A stretch of 64,000 bases of DNA from Mucilaginibacter segetis (GTDB lineage: Bacteria > Bacteroidota > Bacteroidia > Sphingobacteriales > Sphingobacteriaceae), in the NCBI RefSeq assembly GCF_016522075.1, contig NZ_JAEHFW010000001.1:372001-436000 (forward strand), read 5' to 3'. A program made the position numbers and the translations under genes. The notes under the pieces are model-generated. The model was not told where the DNA came from and made no database searches. It was given only the letters and a program-made list of their open reading frames with translations. Each line of letters begins with the position of its first letter. Positions within the stretch are counted from its first letter, which is position 1. Shown here piece after piece: positions 27,445-36,830 of this stretch.

Positions 27445-27548
27445 ATATTTTTAATTATAGCACTTAATGATTAGTATAAACGCTAGCTATTTTAATGAAC
27501 CGGTGGAAGGTTTAACACTTTTTTACATTTTATAAGATAATCATTCTA

Positions 27549-27556
27549 TAAGTTTG
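27549..27556 (+). promoter_or_regulatory. Bacteroidetes-type -7 box
   Basis: TAAGTTTG ends 17 nt before the TTG start of the carboxypeptidase-like-domain protein. Confidence 0.4.
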
Positions 27557-27573
27557 CATACAAAAACGGCATC

Positions 27574-28293
27574 TTGAAGTATTTTATCATCTATATAATA
27601 TCCGCATGTTTATTACTTACAAGTAATGTAAACGCACAGTCGCAAGGCCTGGTGAATGGTGTGGTATATAGGAAAATCTCAAATGACAGGTTGGCCCAGG
27701 TTATAGTTACCAATTTAAAAACTCATATAGTTACTATAAGTGATGAACACGGTATTTTTGCTATAAAGGGGGGAGCCGGTGATACTTTACTTTTTAGTAA
27801 AACAGATTATACATCGGACAGGCAAATAGTAGGCGGTTATAACATGATAGTGTACCTGCAACCGGAAATTAAACTTAGTGAGGTTGTTATAAAAGGCCAA
27901 ACAAAAAAGCAGGAGTTAAAGAATATATTAGGTGATTATCGCAAACAAGGTACTTTTTATAACGGTAAACCTCCTGTTTTGTCGTTTTTAACCAACCCTT
28001 TAACAGGAGTGTATGAACTGTTTGGTAAAACACCGGGTAGAGCGCGAAGATTTGTAGCCTTTGCAAAGAGAGAATTAGAAGCCACAGAAGTAGACAGGCG
28101 TTATACCAAGGAGCTGGTAATGAGGGTAACAGCCGCGCCTGATAGTACCGCGCAAAAATTTATGGAATATTACAGGCCATCCTACGAGGATTTAAAAACC
28201 TGGGCAGATTATGACCTCATTAAGCATATAAAAAGCAATTTTGATTATTATCAGAAGAATAAGGATAGAATAAAGGCTGACAGTTTATTTTAA
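27574..28293 (+). CDS. secreted protein with carboxypeptidase-regulatory-like domain
   Basis: 239 residues starting at a TTG (no ATG fits before the signal peptide). Signal peptide KYFIIYIISACLLLTSNVNA, cleavage expected after NAQ. Residues ~25-105 resemble the CarboxypepD_reg-like beta-sandwich common in Bacteroidetes envelope proteins: LVNGVVYRKISNDRLAQVIV, ISDEHGIFAI, GDTLLFSKTDY and a final VVIKGQ. The C-terminal half is helical and charged and I do not recognise it. Probably periplasmic or outer-membrane associated; no partner SusC-like gene is here. Confidence 0.8.
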   Translation: MKYFIIYIISACLLLTSNVNAQSQGLVNGVVYRKISNDRLAQVIVTNLKTHIVTISDEHGIFAIKGGAGDTLLFSKTDYTSDRQIVGGYNMIVYLQPEIKLSEVVIKGQTKKQELKNILGDYRKQGTFYNGKPPVLSFLTNPLTGVYELFGKTPGRARRFVAFAKRELEATEVDRRYTKELVMRVTAAPDSTAQKFMEYYRPSYEDLKTWADYDLIKHIKSNFDYYQKNKDRIKADSLF

Positions 28294-28294
28294 A

Positions 28295-29020
28295 CTATAT
28301 TCCAAGAGCTGCACATGCTTTTTCGGCAGCGAGCTTTTCCGCATTTTTTTTACTGAATTCTTTTCCGGTTCCCATTATTTCGCTATCAACAATTGCTTGT
28401 ATGGTGAAAAGTTTGGCACTTTCACCTTCTTCGTTGTCTGCCACATCAAAGCTAATGTCTTTTCCGTGACGCTGGCACCATTCTATCAGTTTGCTCTTGA
28501 AGTTTGTTTCTGTTTGCTCAAGGGTATGGATATCAATATGCGATTTAATGATATGATTCACCAGGAAATTTTTTGTAAAATCATACCCCTTATCCAGATA
28601 AACAGCGCCAATAAGGGCTTCAAAAGCATCTCCTAAGAGTGAGCCCTGCCTGCCGGAAGACATTATCTTACTATCAAACTCAATTAATTTATCAAAACCA
28701 AGTTTGCGGCCTAATTGGTTCAGATTTACACGGCTTACAATTTTTGAGCGAAGTTCGGTTAAAAAACCTTCGTCTTCATAAGGGTAGAGCTTAAATAAAA
28801 CTTCAGCTACAACACTGCCTAACACAGCATCGCCCAAAAACTCTAATCGTTCATTACTGTTTTTTACACCCTTTTTTATGTTTTGAGCAACTGATTTATG
28901 CCGAAAGGCCAATCTGTATAAAGATAAATTGCCCGGCACAAAGCCGAGCAAATTCTTTAAAACCTTAACATATTTTCTGTTTGGGGAAATGTAAAGCTTG
29001 TAAAAGCGACTAATTGGCAT
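28295..29020 (-). CDS. rnc: ribonuclease III
   Basis: 241 residues. Catalytic signature NERLEFLGDAVLGSVVAE (about 73-90), the second acidic site SLLGDAFEALIGAVYLDKG (about 128-146), and a C-terminal dsRNA-binding domain (KSKLIEWCQRHG through KKNAEKLAAEKACAAL). The N-terminal extension of ~25 residues is typical for Bacteroidetes. Last gene of the acpP-fabF-rnc operon. Confidence 0.96.
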   Translation of the reverse strand: MPISRFYKLYISPNRKYVKVLKNLLGFVPGNLSLYRLAFRHKSVAQNIKKGVKNSNERLEFLGDAVLGSVVAEVLFKLYPYEDEGFLTELRSKIVSRVNLNQLGRKLGFDKLIEFDSKIMSSGRQGSLLGDAFEALIGAVYLDKGYDFTKNFLVNHIIKSHIDIHTLEQTETNFKSKLIEWCQRHGKDISFDVADNEEGESAKLFTIQAIVDSEIMGTGKEFSKKNAEKLAAEKACAALGI

Positions 29021-29029
29021 CCAATGAGT

Positions 29030-30283
29030 TTAATCCTGGTACTTTTTAAATATAACAGAAGCATTATGCCCGCCAAATCCAAAGCCGTTGCTTTGAGCTA
29101 CATTTACCACACGCTTTTGTGCTTTATTAAATGTAAAGTTGATTTTAGGGTCAAAAGCCGGATCATCAGTAAAATGATTTATTGTAGGTGGTACAATATC
29201 ATTTTTTAATGCCAGGATAGCAGCAATAGCCTCAACAGCACCTGCAGCACCCAATAAATGGCCTGTCATTGATTTTGTTGAGCTAATATTAATACGGTAA
29301 ATTTCTTCACCAAAAGCGTCCTGTATGGCCTTTACTTCCTGAGGGTCACCAATAGGGGTTGATGTACCGTGTACGTTCACATAATCAATATCTGACGGTT
29401 TTAATCCGGCATCTTCAAGGGCAGCTTTCATTACCAATGCAGCACCTAACCCCTCCGGATGAGGAGCTGTCATATGATAAGCATCGGCACTCATGCCTCC
29501 ACCTACCATTTCGGCATAAATTTTTGCACCTCTGGCCAAAGCATGCTCAAGCTCTTCTAAGATAATTGTACCTGCACCTTCTCCTGCAACAAAACCATCT
29601 CTATCCAGATCAAACGGACGTGATGCCGTTGCCGGATCGTCGTTACGGGTTGATAAGGCATGCATGGCATTAAAACCGCCAATACCTGCCTCGTTAATAA
29701 TAGCTTCAGAACCGCCACTTATAAACATGTTAGCTTTACCCAGGCGGATATAGTTAAATGCGTCAATAAGGGCATTATTTGAAGATGCACACGCAGATAC
29801 GGTGGAAAAATTAGGTCCGCGAAGACCATATTTTATGGATATATGTCCGGGAGCTATATCGGCTATCATTTTCGGAATAAAGAACGGGTTAAACCGGGGA
29901 GTACCGTCGCCTTTGGCAAATGATACTACCTCATCTAAAAATGTTTTTAATCCTCCAATGCCCGACCCCCAGATAACACCAATGCGGCTGGTATCCAGAT
30001 TTTCGAAATTAAGACCTGCATCTTTTACGGCTTCTTCTGTAGAGAATAAGGCATATTGTACAAACGGATCGAGTTTACGGGCATCTTTTCTTCCCAAAAA
30101 CCCGTCCGCGTCAAAATTCTTTACTTCGCAAGCAAATTTAGTTTTGAAGTTTGTTACGTCAAAACTTTTAATTAAGGCAGCGCCGCTTACCCCATTGATT
30201 AAGCCATCCCAGTATTCTGCAACGGTGTTACCAATCGGAGTAAGCGCTCCAAGCCCGGTTACTACAACTCTTTTAAACTCCAT
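29030..30283 (-). CDS. fabF: beta-ketoacyl-ACP synthase II
   Basis: 417 residues. Catalytic Cys in STVSACASSNNALIDAF (about 162-178), His in VHGTSTPIGD (about 304-313) and His in MTGHLLGAAGAVEA (about 341-354), the Cys-His-His triad of KAS II. Elongates acyl-ACP by condensation with malonyl-ACP. 18 nt downstream of acpP, 9 nt upstream of rnc. Confidence 0.97.
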   Translation of the reverse strand: MEFKRVVVTGLGALTPIGNTVAEYWDGLINGVSGAALIKSFDVTNFKTKFACEVKNFDADGFLGRKDARKLDPFVQYALFSTEEAVKDAGLNFENLDTSRIGVIWGSGIGGLKTFLDEVVSFAKGDGTPRFNPFFIPKMIADIAPGHISIKYGLRGPNFSTVSACASSNNALIDAFNYIRLGKANMFISGGSEAIINEAGIGGFNAMHALSTRNDDPATASRPFDLDRDGFVAGEGAGTIILEELEHALARGAKIYAEMVGGGMSADAYHMTAPHPEGLGAALVMKAALEDAGLKPSDIDYVNVHGTSTPIGDPQEVKAIQDAFGEEIYRINISSTKSMTGHLLGAAGAVEAIAAILALKNDIVPPTINHFTDDPAFDPKINFTFNKAQKRVVNVAQSNGFGFGGHNASVIFKKYQD

Positions 30284-30301
30284 TTAATAGATTTAGGGAG
30301 T

Positions 30302-30538
30302 TTATTTAACGTTTTTCTCAAGATAAGCAACTGCCTGTCCTACAGTACCAATGGTTTCTGCCTGGTCATCAGGTATTGCAACGTTAAATTCCTTTTCAAA
30401 CTCCATGATTAACTCTACGGTGTCTAAAGAGTCGGCACCAAGATCGTTGGTGAAGCTAGCTTCAGGCGTTACTTCACTTTCGTCAACACCCAGTTTTTCT
30501 ACGATAATAGCTTTTACTCTTGAAGCGATATCAGACAT
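30302..30538 (-). CDS. acpP: acyl carrier protein
   Basis: 78 residues, acidic helical ACP with the phosphopantetheine-attachment Ser in [16 protein letters not shown]. Carries acyl chains for fatty acid synthesis; first gene of the acpP-fabF-rnc operon. Confidence 0.98.
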   Translation of the reverse strand: MSDIASRVKAIIVEKLGVDESEVTPEASFTNDLGADSLDTVELIMEFEKEFNVAIPDDQAETIGTVGQAVAYLEKNVK

Positions 30539-30684
30539 AGTCTTAATAGTTTAATGATTAATAAATTTTCAGTGCAAAGAAAAATAAATTCTGTTAAATA
30601 TCAAATCTAAAAACTTTTACACATTTAAGCGAACAAAATTTTACGCCAAAGGTTTCGATTTGTAATTTTACCGCCGTAAAAGTA

Positions 30685-31110
30685 ATGATTTTGAACAGGA
30701 AAAATTTAAAGTTTGAGATTGATTTTGATTTTATACTTGTAGCTATCACCACTTCGCTTAAAGATTATCGGATTTGTTACCTTATTAATAAATTTTTAAA
30801 CTTTAATTTTGTCCGTGCTGATGATATGGAAGTAGATATCAGCATGCAGGGAGAGTGCTCTTTGTTTTCTTTCTATCAGTTTTGTTGGGAGGCAACAGAA
30901 ACAGATTTTTATTTTATTGCGAATAAAGGATCAGAGGGCTACCTTGTGCCCGAAATGAAAGAAGCAGATTATTTTTTGCTGATAAAAAATTATATTGATG
31001 AAACCGACCTGAGTAACGTAATTTCGGGCATAAATAAGATACCCGATGTTGTCACTGCTATAAAGATTGAACCTAAAAAATTAAAATCACGCGAAAATCT
31101 TTTATTTTAG
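30685..31110 (+). CDS. IPExxxVDY family protein
   Basis: 141-residue protein of a Bacteroidetes-specific family named for a short motif; here VPEMKEADY (about 91-99) corresponds. Starts NRKNLKFEIDFDFILVAITT. Function unknown. The gene lies 64 nt upstream of pyk in the same direction, an arrangement I associate with this family. Confidence 0.8.
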   Translation: MILNRKNLKFEIDFDFILVAITTSLKDYRICYLINKFLNFNFVRADDMEVDISMQGECSLFSFYQFCWEATETDFYFIANKGSEGYLVPEMKEADYFLLIKNYIDETDLSNVISGINKIPDVVTAIKIEPKKLKSRENLLF

Positions 31111-31174
31111 CGGAAATTTTTAAAAGTGTTATTGATACACTATATATTATAAAGCCTGTTTTAAACCTGAAAAT

Positions 31175-32611
31175 ATGAATTTTTATTATAATCGTACCAA
31201 GATTGTTGCTACTATGGGGCCTGCATCGGCCAAAAAGGATGTGTTATTGGCAATGATTAGGGCTGGTTTAAATGTTTGCCGGCTTAATTTTTCGCACGGT
31301 AAGCCTGAAGATCACAAAAAAGTTATTGACATTATCCGGGAAATTAATGAGGAATATAAAACTAATGTTAGTATTCTGGCAGATTTACAAGGCCCTAAAA
31401 TACGCATAGGTTTGGTTAAGGATGGTGGTATTCATTTAGTAAATGGTACCCAAATTAATATAACCACTCATGAGTGTATAGGTGATGACAATAAAATATA
31501 CATTACTTATGAAACTTTTCCACAGGATGTACAAGCCAACGAAATAATTTTACTTGATGATGGTAAAATTCAAATGCGTGTTATAGAAACTAACCGTTTG
31601 GATACCGTTGTTTGCGAAGTAATACATGGTGGTATTTTAACCTCACGTAAAGGGGTTAATCTTCCAAATACTAAAGTCTCTATACCAAGCTTAACTCCTG
31701 AGGATCTTGATAATCTTCAATTTGCCCTTAAATACGATGTTGATTGGATAGGATTATCTTTTGTTCGTACCGGACAGGATATTATTGATCTGAAACATAT
31801 TATTAACGAAAGCGGAAAAACGGCAAGAGTTATTGCCAAAGTGGAGAAACCGGAAGCCATTGATAATATTGACGAGATAATTGCGGCAACAGATGGCGTA
31901 ATGATAGCACGTGGCGATCTTGGTGTAGAAATGCCGTTAGAGGAAGTTCCATTATTGCAAAAAATGATAGCACGTAAATGCCGGGATGCGTCAAAACCGG
32001 TAATTGTTGCTACGCAGATGTTGGAATCTATGATAACTACTCCACGCCCAACAAGGGCTGAAGTTAACGATGTGGCCAATTCTGTATTGGATGGCGCTGA
32101 TGCTGTAATGTTGAGCGGCGAAACATCAGTAGGGGAGTTTCCGGTTATTGTTATTGAAACAATGGCTAAAATTGTACGGAATGTTGAAGATCTCGGCTAT
32201 CCGTATAACCTGTCTAAAACAACAAATCCTGATAAATCAGCACCTGATTATTTAAGCGATAACTTATGCGGATCGGCTGTTTATCTTGCCGAGCATACTG
32301 ATGCCGTTGGCATAGTTTCCATGACGGTTTCAGGGTACACTGCTTTTGAAATTTCAAGCTATCGTCCTAAGGCTGGTATTTATATATTTACTTCTAACAG
32401 GCAATTGCTAAACTCGCTTAGCCTGGTTTGGGGAGTTCGTGCGTTTTATTACGATCACTTAGAAAGTACAGACAAAACTATAAGCGACGTAAATGAAACC
32501 CTTAAAACCGAAAATTTAATAAAGGTTGGAGATGTAGTAATTAATACGGCGGCTGTTCCTATTGTTAAACAGGGTAAAACCAATATGTTAAGAGTAAGTG
32601 TTATTGAATAA
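31175..32611 (+). CDS. pyk: pyruvate kinase
   Basis: 478 residues. Visible: TKIVATMGPAS at the N-terminus, NFSHGKPEDH, ILADLQGPKIRIG, the catalytic Lys/Glu segment IAKVEKPEAIDNIDEI (about 221-236) and MIARGDLGVEMPLEEVP (about 243-259). Transfers phosphate from phosphoenolpyruvate to ADP, last step of glycolysis. Ends at a strong hairpin. Confidence 0.97.
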   Translation: MNFYYNRTKIVATMGPASAKKDVLLAMIRAGLNVCRLNFSHGKPEDHKKVIDIIREINEEYKTNVSILADLQGPKIRIGLVKDGGIHLVNGTQINITTHECIGDDNKIYITYETFPQDVQANEIILLDDGKIQMRVIETNRLDTVVCEVIHGGILTSRKGVNLPNTKVSIPSLTPEDLDNLQFALKYDVDWIGLSFVRTGQDIIDLKHIINESGKTARVIAKVEKPEAIDNIDEIIAATDGVMIARGDLGVEMPLEEVPLLQKMIARKCRDASKPVIVATQMLESMITTPRPTRAEVNDVANSVLDGADAVMLSGETSVGEFPVIVIETMAKIVRNVEDLGYPYNLSKTTNPDKSAPDYLSDNLCGSAVYLAEHTDAVGIVSMTVSGYTAFEISSYRPKAGIYIFTSNRQLLNSLSLVWGVRAFYYDHLESTDKTISDVNETLKTENLIKVGDVVINTAAVPIVKQGKTNMLRVSVIE

Positions 32612-32638
32612 CGGATACTTACATCATATTAATTAACA

Positions 32639-32673
32639 AAAAAAGGTTATTGCAAAAAACAATAACCTTTTTT
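32639..32673. terminator. bidirectional terminator
   Basis: AAAAAAGGTTATTG / CAATAACCTTTTTT hairpin with A- and T-runs, between the convergent pyk and thioredoxin-like genes. Confidence 0.9.
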
Positions 32674-32694
32674 ATTGCATCTGTTTATTGAATA

Positions 32695-33189
32695 TTATTT
32701 GCTGGCTGCGTATGTTTTAGGATCAAGCGCCTCGGGAGACCAATTCTTAAAAAATTCTAAAACCTTGCCTTTACTATGTCCTTTACCTTCTTCAAGGTAG
32801 GCAGAATTCTGTGTATGAAGTAATTTGCCTTTTCCGTCAAGCACTACAAATACGGGGAAACCAAATCTTTGCGGATAACCCAGTTCAGCTAAAAGTTTTT
32901 CATTTTTATTTTCGGCACTATAATTAACGTGCACTACTTCATAATTGGCCGCAAGGTAGCTGCTCAGATCCGGATCTTTTGTTACCAGATCGTTAAAACG
33001 AAGGCACCATATGCACCAGTTACCGCCTATTTGAAGCAAAACGTTTTTATGTTCTGCTGAGGCTTTTTTTACAGCTGCTGCAATATCCGCTTTAGCGTCA
33101 GCTTCCGGATGATATAACTTAGGAGCTTCCTGTGCATTTGCCGCCAAGCTACATATTAATAAGGACGCCGCTAAAAGTAAGTTTTTCAT
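32695..33189 (-). CDS. secreted thioredoxin-fold protein
   Basis: 164 residues. Signal peptide KNLLLAASLLICSLAANAQ, then a thioredoxin fold with active-site WCIWC (about 61-65, CxxC) and the cis-Pro loop GFPVFVVLDGKGKLLH. Likely a periplasmic disulfide oxidoreductase of the DsbD-gamma/thioredoxin_7 type; partner unknown. Confidence 0.88.
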   Translation of the reverse strand: MKNLLLAASLLICSLAANAQEAPKLYHPEADAKADIAAAVKKASAEHKNVLLQIGGNWCIWCLRFNDLVTKDPDLSSYLAANYEVVHVNYSAENKNEKLLAELGYPQRFGFPVFVVLDGKGKLLHTQNSAYLEEGKGHSKGKVLEFFKNWSPEALDPKTYAASK

Positions 33190-33377
33190 ATGTTTTGTCT
33201 TTTGTTTAAATATAGGATATGAAAATATTAAAACCTGTGTTCAATCGTAAAAATATAGTAAATTTTTTATTATTGAATTTGATTTTTTTTAGTTTTCAAC
33301 AGAGTATTTTACTGTAAAACAAGTAATTAAAAAACTAAATAGATAACTACAGCAGATCATACGGTAAATGTGGAAAA

Positions 33378-33404
33378 CTCTGCGTGGTATTAAATAACGC
33401 AGAG
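33378..33404 (+). promoter_or_regulatory. candidate operator upstream of nrdJ
   Basis: Perfect 8-bp inverted repeat CTCTGCGT (33378-33385) / ACGCAGAG (33397-33404), 11-nt spacer, located where the -33 region of the 33408 box would be. It is not an NrdR box or a cobalamin-riboswitch B12 box. It could bind a dimeric regulator or form an RNA hairpin. Confidence 0.35.
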
Positions 33405-33407
33405 TAA

Positions 33408-33415
33408 TAGATTTG
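33408..33415 (+). promoter_or_regulatory. candidate -7 box for nrdJ
   Basis: TAGATTTG (TAnnTTTG), 55 nt before the ATG. The transcript would start close to the hairpin at 33419. Confidence 0.4.
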
Positions 33416-33418
33416 ATT

Positions 33419-33443
33419 AAAAACACCCTTGGGTGTTTTTTTT
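33419..33443 (+). terminator. terminator-like hairpin in the nrdJ leader
   Basis: AAAAACACCC / GGGTGTTTTT stem followed by further T residues, 28 nt upstream of nrdJ. By shape it is an intrinsic terminator, but no plus-strand gene precedes it. It may act as an attenuator or, if transcription starts at about 33420, as a 5' protective hairpin. Confidence 0.5.
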
Positions 33444-33470
33444 AAGCAATAACTTATAATACATATACTT

Positions 33471-36400
33471 ATGAGCAAGAAAATTTCAAAGGAAGCAATC
33501 GTATCTAACGGAAAAGGATTAAAAGTAGAAAGATACTTTAGTAAAGAGGGTGTACTAGTATTTGATTTATTTAAATACGAAAAACGATCGTCCGTTATAC
33601 GTAACCCATCGGGTGATGCTGTTTTTGAAATGAACGATGTAGAGGTTCCTGCTTCATGGTCGCAGGTTGCTACTGATATATTGGCTCAAAAATATTTCCG
33701 TAAAGCTGGGGTCCCGCAGGCTGATGGCTCTACAGGCTCCGAAAAGAGCATAAAAGAAGTAGCCCACCGTATGGGTAAATGCTGGCAGGACTGGGGTATG
33801 CGTTACGGATATTTTGCCACAAAAAAAGATGCCGATATTTTTTATGATGAGATAGTTTACACTATTACCGGCCAGTTGGCGGCGCCTAACTCACCGCAAT
33901 GGTTTAATACCGGGCTGCATAACTCCTATGGCATTACAGGAAAGCCACAGGGGCATTATTATGTTGATCCTGTTACGCAGGTGTTAAGTAAATCCACATC
34001 GGCTTACGAGCGTCCGCAACCCCACGCCTGTTTTATACTATCAGTAGATGACGATCTGGTGAATGAAGGGGGAATTATGGATCTATGGGTGCGTGAGGCC
34101 CGCATTTTCAAATACGGTTCAGGTGTAGGAACTAATTTTTCAAAAATACGAGGTGAGAATGAAAAGCTTTCAGGTGGCGGGTATTCTTCAGGCCTGATGT
34201 CTTTTCTTAAAATTGGTGATCGGGCTGCCGGTGCAATAAAATCAGGCGGCACTACCCGCCGTGCGGCAAAGATGGTGTGCCTTGATCTTGACCATCCCGA
34301 AATTGAAGGTTTTGTAAACTGGAAGGTAGAAGAAGAAAAGAAAGTTGCTGCTTTGATAGCCGCAGGTTATTCATCAGATTACGAAGGAGAAGCTTATAGA
34401 ACCGTATCCGGGCAAAATTCAAATAATTCAGTTCGCATACCAAATAGCTTTTTTAATGCTTTAAAAAATGGTACTCCCTGGGAATTAAAGGGGCGCATGC
34501 ATGGTAAAACGGTAAAGTCTATATCGTCACAAAAACTTTGGGATGATATAGCTTTTGCAGCATGGGCGTGTGCTGACCCTGGCGTACAGTTTGACAGTAC
34601 CATTAACGAATGGCATACCTGCCCCGAAGGTGGCAGGATAAATGCATCAAATCCGTGTTCGGAATATATGTTTTTGGATAATACTGCCTGTAATCTGGCA
34701 TCAATTAACCTTGCTCATTTCTTTGATCCAAAAACACGTGTATTTGATGTTAAAGGCTTTGAACATGCCTGCCGCATATGGACTATTGTTTTAGAAATTT
34801 CAGTACTAATGGCGCAATTTCCATCAAAAGAAGTAGCACAATTATCTTACGATTACCGTACCCTTGGTTTGGGATATGCTAATTTAGGCTCAGCTTTGAT
34901 GGTGAATGGTATTCCGTATAATAGCGAAAAGGCCCGTGCAATTGGTGGGGCAATTACCGCTATCATGACGGGTACGGCTTATGCCACAAGTGCCGAGATG
35001 GCACGGGAGTTAGGTGCTTTTAGTCGTTATCAGGATAATAAAGAACATATGATGCGTGTAATGCGAAATCATCGTTACGCGGCATACAATTCTACCGAAA
35101 ATTATGAGAGACTTGAGATACACCCTCCCGGAATAGATCAAAAATCATGTCCTGACTATTTACTATCAGCAGCCTGTAACGCCTGGGATAAGGCGGTTGA
35201 AATGGGTGAGCAATATGGTTACCGTAATGCACAAACAACCGTTATTGCACCAACCGGAACCATTGGTTTGGTAATGGACTGTGATACAACAGGAATTGAG
35301 CCTGATTTTGCCTTAGTTAAATTTAAAAAACTCTCGGGAGGAGGATACTTTAAGATCATTAACCAGGCAGTACCGCAAGCTTTAAGAAATTTAGGGTATG
35401 AAGAACACGAGGTTACAGCTATTGTTAATTATGCAAAAGGTGCAGCAACATTAAAAGACGCGCCACATATAAACATAGATTCGCTTAAAGCCAAAGGTTT
35501 TAATGATAATGAACTGGAAAAACTTGATAGGGGATTGGTTTCGGCATTTGAAATAAGTTTTGCATTTAATATATGGAGTTTGGGCGAAGAATGTCTGAAA
35601 CGTTTAGGCATAACTGCTGAACAATATAACGCTCCTGAGTTTAATGTATTACGTACGCTTGGCTTTACTAAAAAGCAAATAACCGAAGCTAATGAATACA
35701 TATGCGGTACCATGACCATTGAGGGTGCCCCATTCTTAAAACCAGAGCATTATCCCATATTTGATTGTGCCAATAAATGCGGCGCAAAGGGAGAGCGTTA
35801 TATCCATGCCCATGGTCATATTAAAATGATGGCCGCGGCGCAGCCCTTTCTTTCCGGAGCAATTTCAAAAACTATTAATCTGCCAAATGAAGCTAAAGTT
35901 GATGAAATAAAAGATTGCTATGAATTGTCCTGGAAATTGGGCTTAAAGGCGAACGCGCTTTACCGCGATGGGTGTAAGTTATCACAACCACTATCTACAA
36001 AATCAGATGCTAAAGAAGAAGCAGATGACAAATTAGATAGTGTTGAAGAAGTATTGGGCCAAGCTGCAAATGTTAAACTAAGTGATCTTACATCTGATCA
36101 GGTATTAGAAGCGGCTATGGCTATCATGGAAAAATCAAAAGACACTCATTTCATGCGACAGCTATCGCGTGTGGTACAGAAAAAGAGCCTGCCTTATAAA
36201 CGTCGTGGTTATACACAAAAAGCAAGTATTGACGGCCAAACCGTTTTTGTGCGAACAGGTGAATATGAAGATGGTACCTTAGGGGAAATATTTGTAGATA
36301 TGCATAAAGAGGGCGCAACCTTCCGTTCATTAATGAACTGTTTTGCTATCGCGGTTTCTGTAGGTTTACAATACGGCGTTCCTTTAGAGGAGTATGTAGA

Positions 36401-36785
36401 GAAGTTTACCTTTACCCGTTTTGAACCGGCCGGTATGGTGGTTGGGCATGCTAATATCAAAAGTTCTACATCCATTATTGATTATATATTTCGGATGTTA
36501 GGATACGAATATCTTGATCGTTCAGATCTGGTACATGTTATTACTGAACAAAAGGGCATAACCGGCAATCCGCAAATGCAGGATGAAGATATTAATACAG
36601 ATGAAACAAATATTTATCAGCCTGCAGAAAATGTCGATGGCTCCAAAAAGCAAAGTTTATCTTTTGATGTAAGCATGGGTGTGCAAAGCGATGCCCCGAG
36701 CTGTAATGTTTGCGGGCATACTACAGTACGTTCGGGAACATGTTATAAATGCCTGAACTGCGGAAACTCAATGGGTTGCAGTTGA
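33471..36785 (+). CDS. nrdJ: adenosylcobalamin-dependent (class II) ribonucleotide reductase
   Basis: 1104 residues. Visible: SPQWFNTG (about 139-146), the phosphate loop and RAAGAIKSGGTTRRAAKM, NASNPCSEYMFLDNTACNLAS (active-site Cys, about 391-411), APTGTIGLVMDCDTTGIEP (about 595-613), and a C-terminal Cys-rich tail (CNVCGH, then CYKCLNCG, CS) that relays electrons. Converts ribonucleotides to deoxyribonucleotides using a B12 radical, so it works with or without oxygen. No B12 riboswitch is visible upstream. Confidence 0.95.
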   Translation: MSKKISKEAIVSNGKGLKVERYFSKEGVLVFDLFKYEKRSSVIRNPSGDAVFEMNDVEVPASWSQVATDILAQKYFRKAGVPQADGSTGSEKSIKEVAHRMGKCWQDWGMRYGYFATKKDADIFYDEIVYTITGQLAAPNSPQWFNTGLHNSYGITGKPQGHYYVDPVTQVLSKSTSAYERPQPHACFILSVDDDLVNEGGIMDLWVREARIFKYGSGVGTNFSKIRGENEKLSGGGYSSGLMSFLKIGDRAAGAIKSGGTTRRAAKMVCLDLDHPEIEGFVNWKVEEEKKVAALIAAGYSSDYEGEAYRTVSGQNSNNSVRIPNSFFNALKNGTPWELKGRMHGKTVKSISSQKLWDDIAFAAWACADPGVQFDSTINEWHTCPEGGRINASNPCSEYMFLDNTACNLASINLAHFFDPKTRVFDVKGFEHACRIWTIVLEISVLMAQFPSKEVAQLSYDYRTLGLGYANLGSALMVNGIPYNSEKARAIGGAITAIMTGTAYATSAEMARELGAFSRYQDNKEHMMRVMRNHRYAAYNSTENYERLEIHPPGIDQKSCPDYLLSAACNAWDKAVEMGEQYGYRNAQTTVIAPTGTIGLVMDCDTTGIEPDFALVKFKKLSGGGYFKIINQAVPQALRNLGYEEHEVTAIVNYAKGAATLKDAPHINIDSLKAKGFNDNELEKLDRGLVSAFEISFAFNIWSLGEECLKRLGITAEQYNAPEFNVLRTLGFTKKQITEANEYICGTMTIEGAPFLKPEHYPIFDCANKCGAKGERYIHAHGHIKMMAAAQPFLSGAISKTINLPNEAKVDEIKDCYELSWKLGLKANALYRDGCKLSQPLSTKSDAKEEADDKLDSVEEVLGQAANVKLSDLTSDQVLEAAMAIMEKSKDTHFMRQLSRVVQKKSLPYKRRGYTQKASIDGQTVFVRTGEYEDGTLGEIFVDMHKEGATFRSLMNCFAIAVSVGLQYGVPLEEYVEKFTFTRFEPAGMVVGHANIKSSTSIIDYIFRMLGYEYLDRSDLVHVITEQKGITGNPQMQDEDINTDETNIYQPAENVDGSKKQSLSFDVSMGVQSDAPSCNVCGHTTVRSGTCYKCLNCGNSMGCS

Positions 36786-36793
36786 GTAAAGCA

Positions 36794-36830
36794 GAAATGC
36801 CGGAGGAATAATTTATTCCTCCAGCATTTC
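36794..36830. terminator. hairpin between nrdJ and lspA ends
   Basis: 17-nt arms (36794-36810 and 36814-36830), a single G-U exception, 3-nt loop. It overlaps the last codons and stop of lspA. No long T-run, so efficiency is uncertain. Confidence 0.6.

Noticed and set aside
33190..33470. Cobalamin riboswitch before nrdJ
   Set aside because: No B12-box (GCCACTG-like) or paired helices of the class are visible, although the enzyme uses B12.
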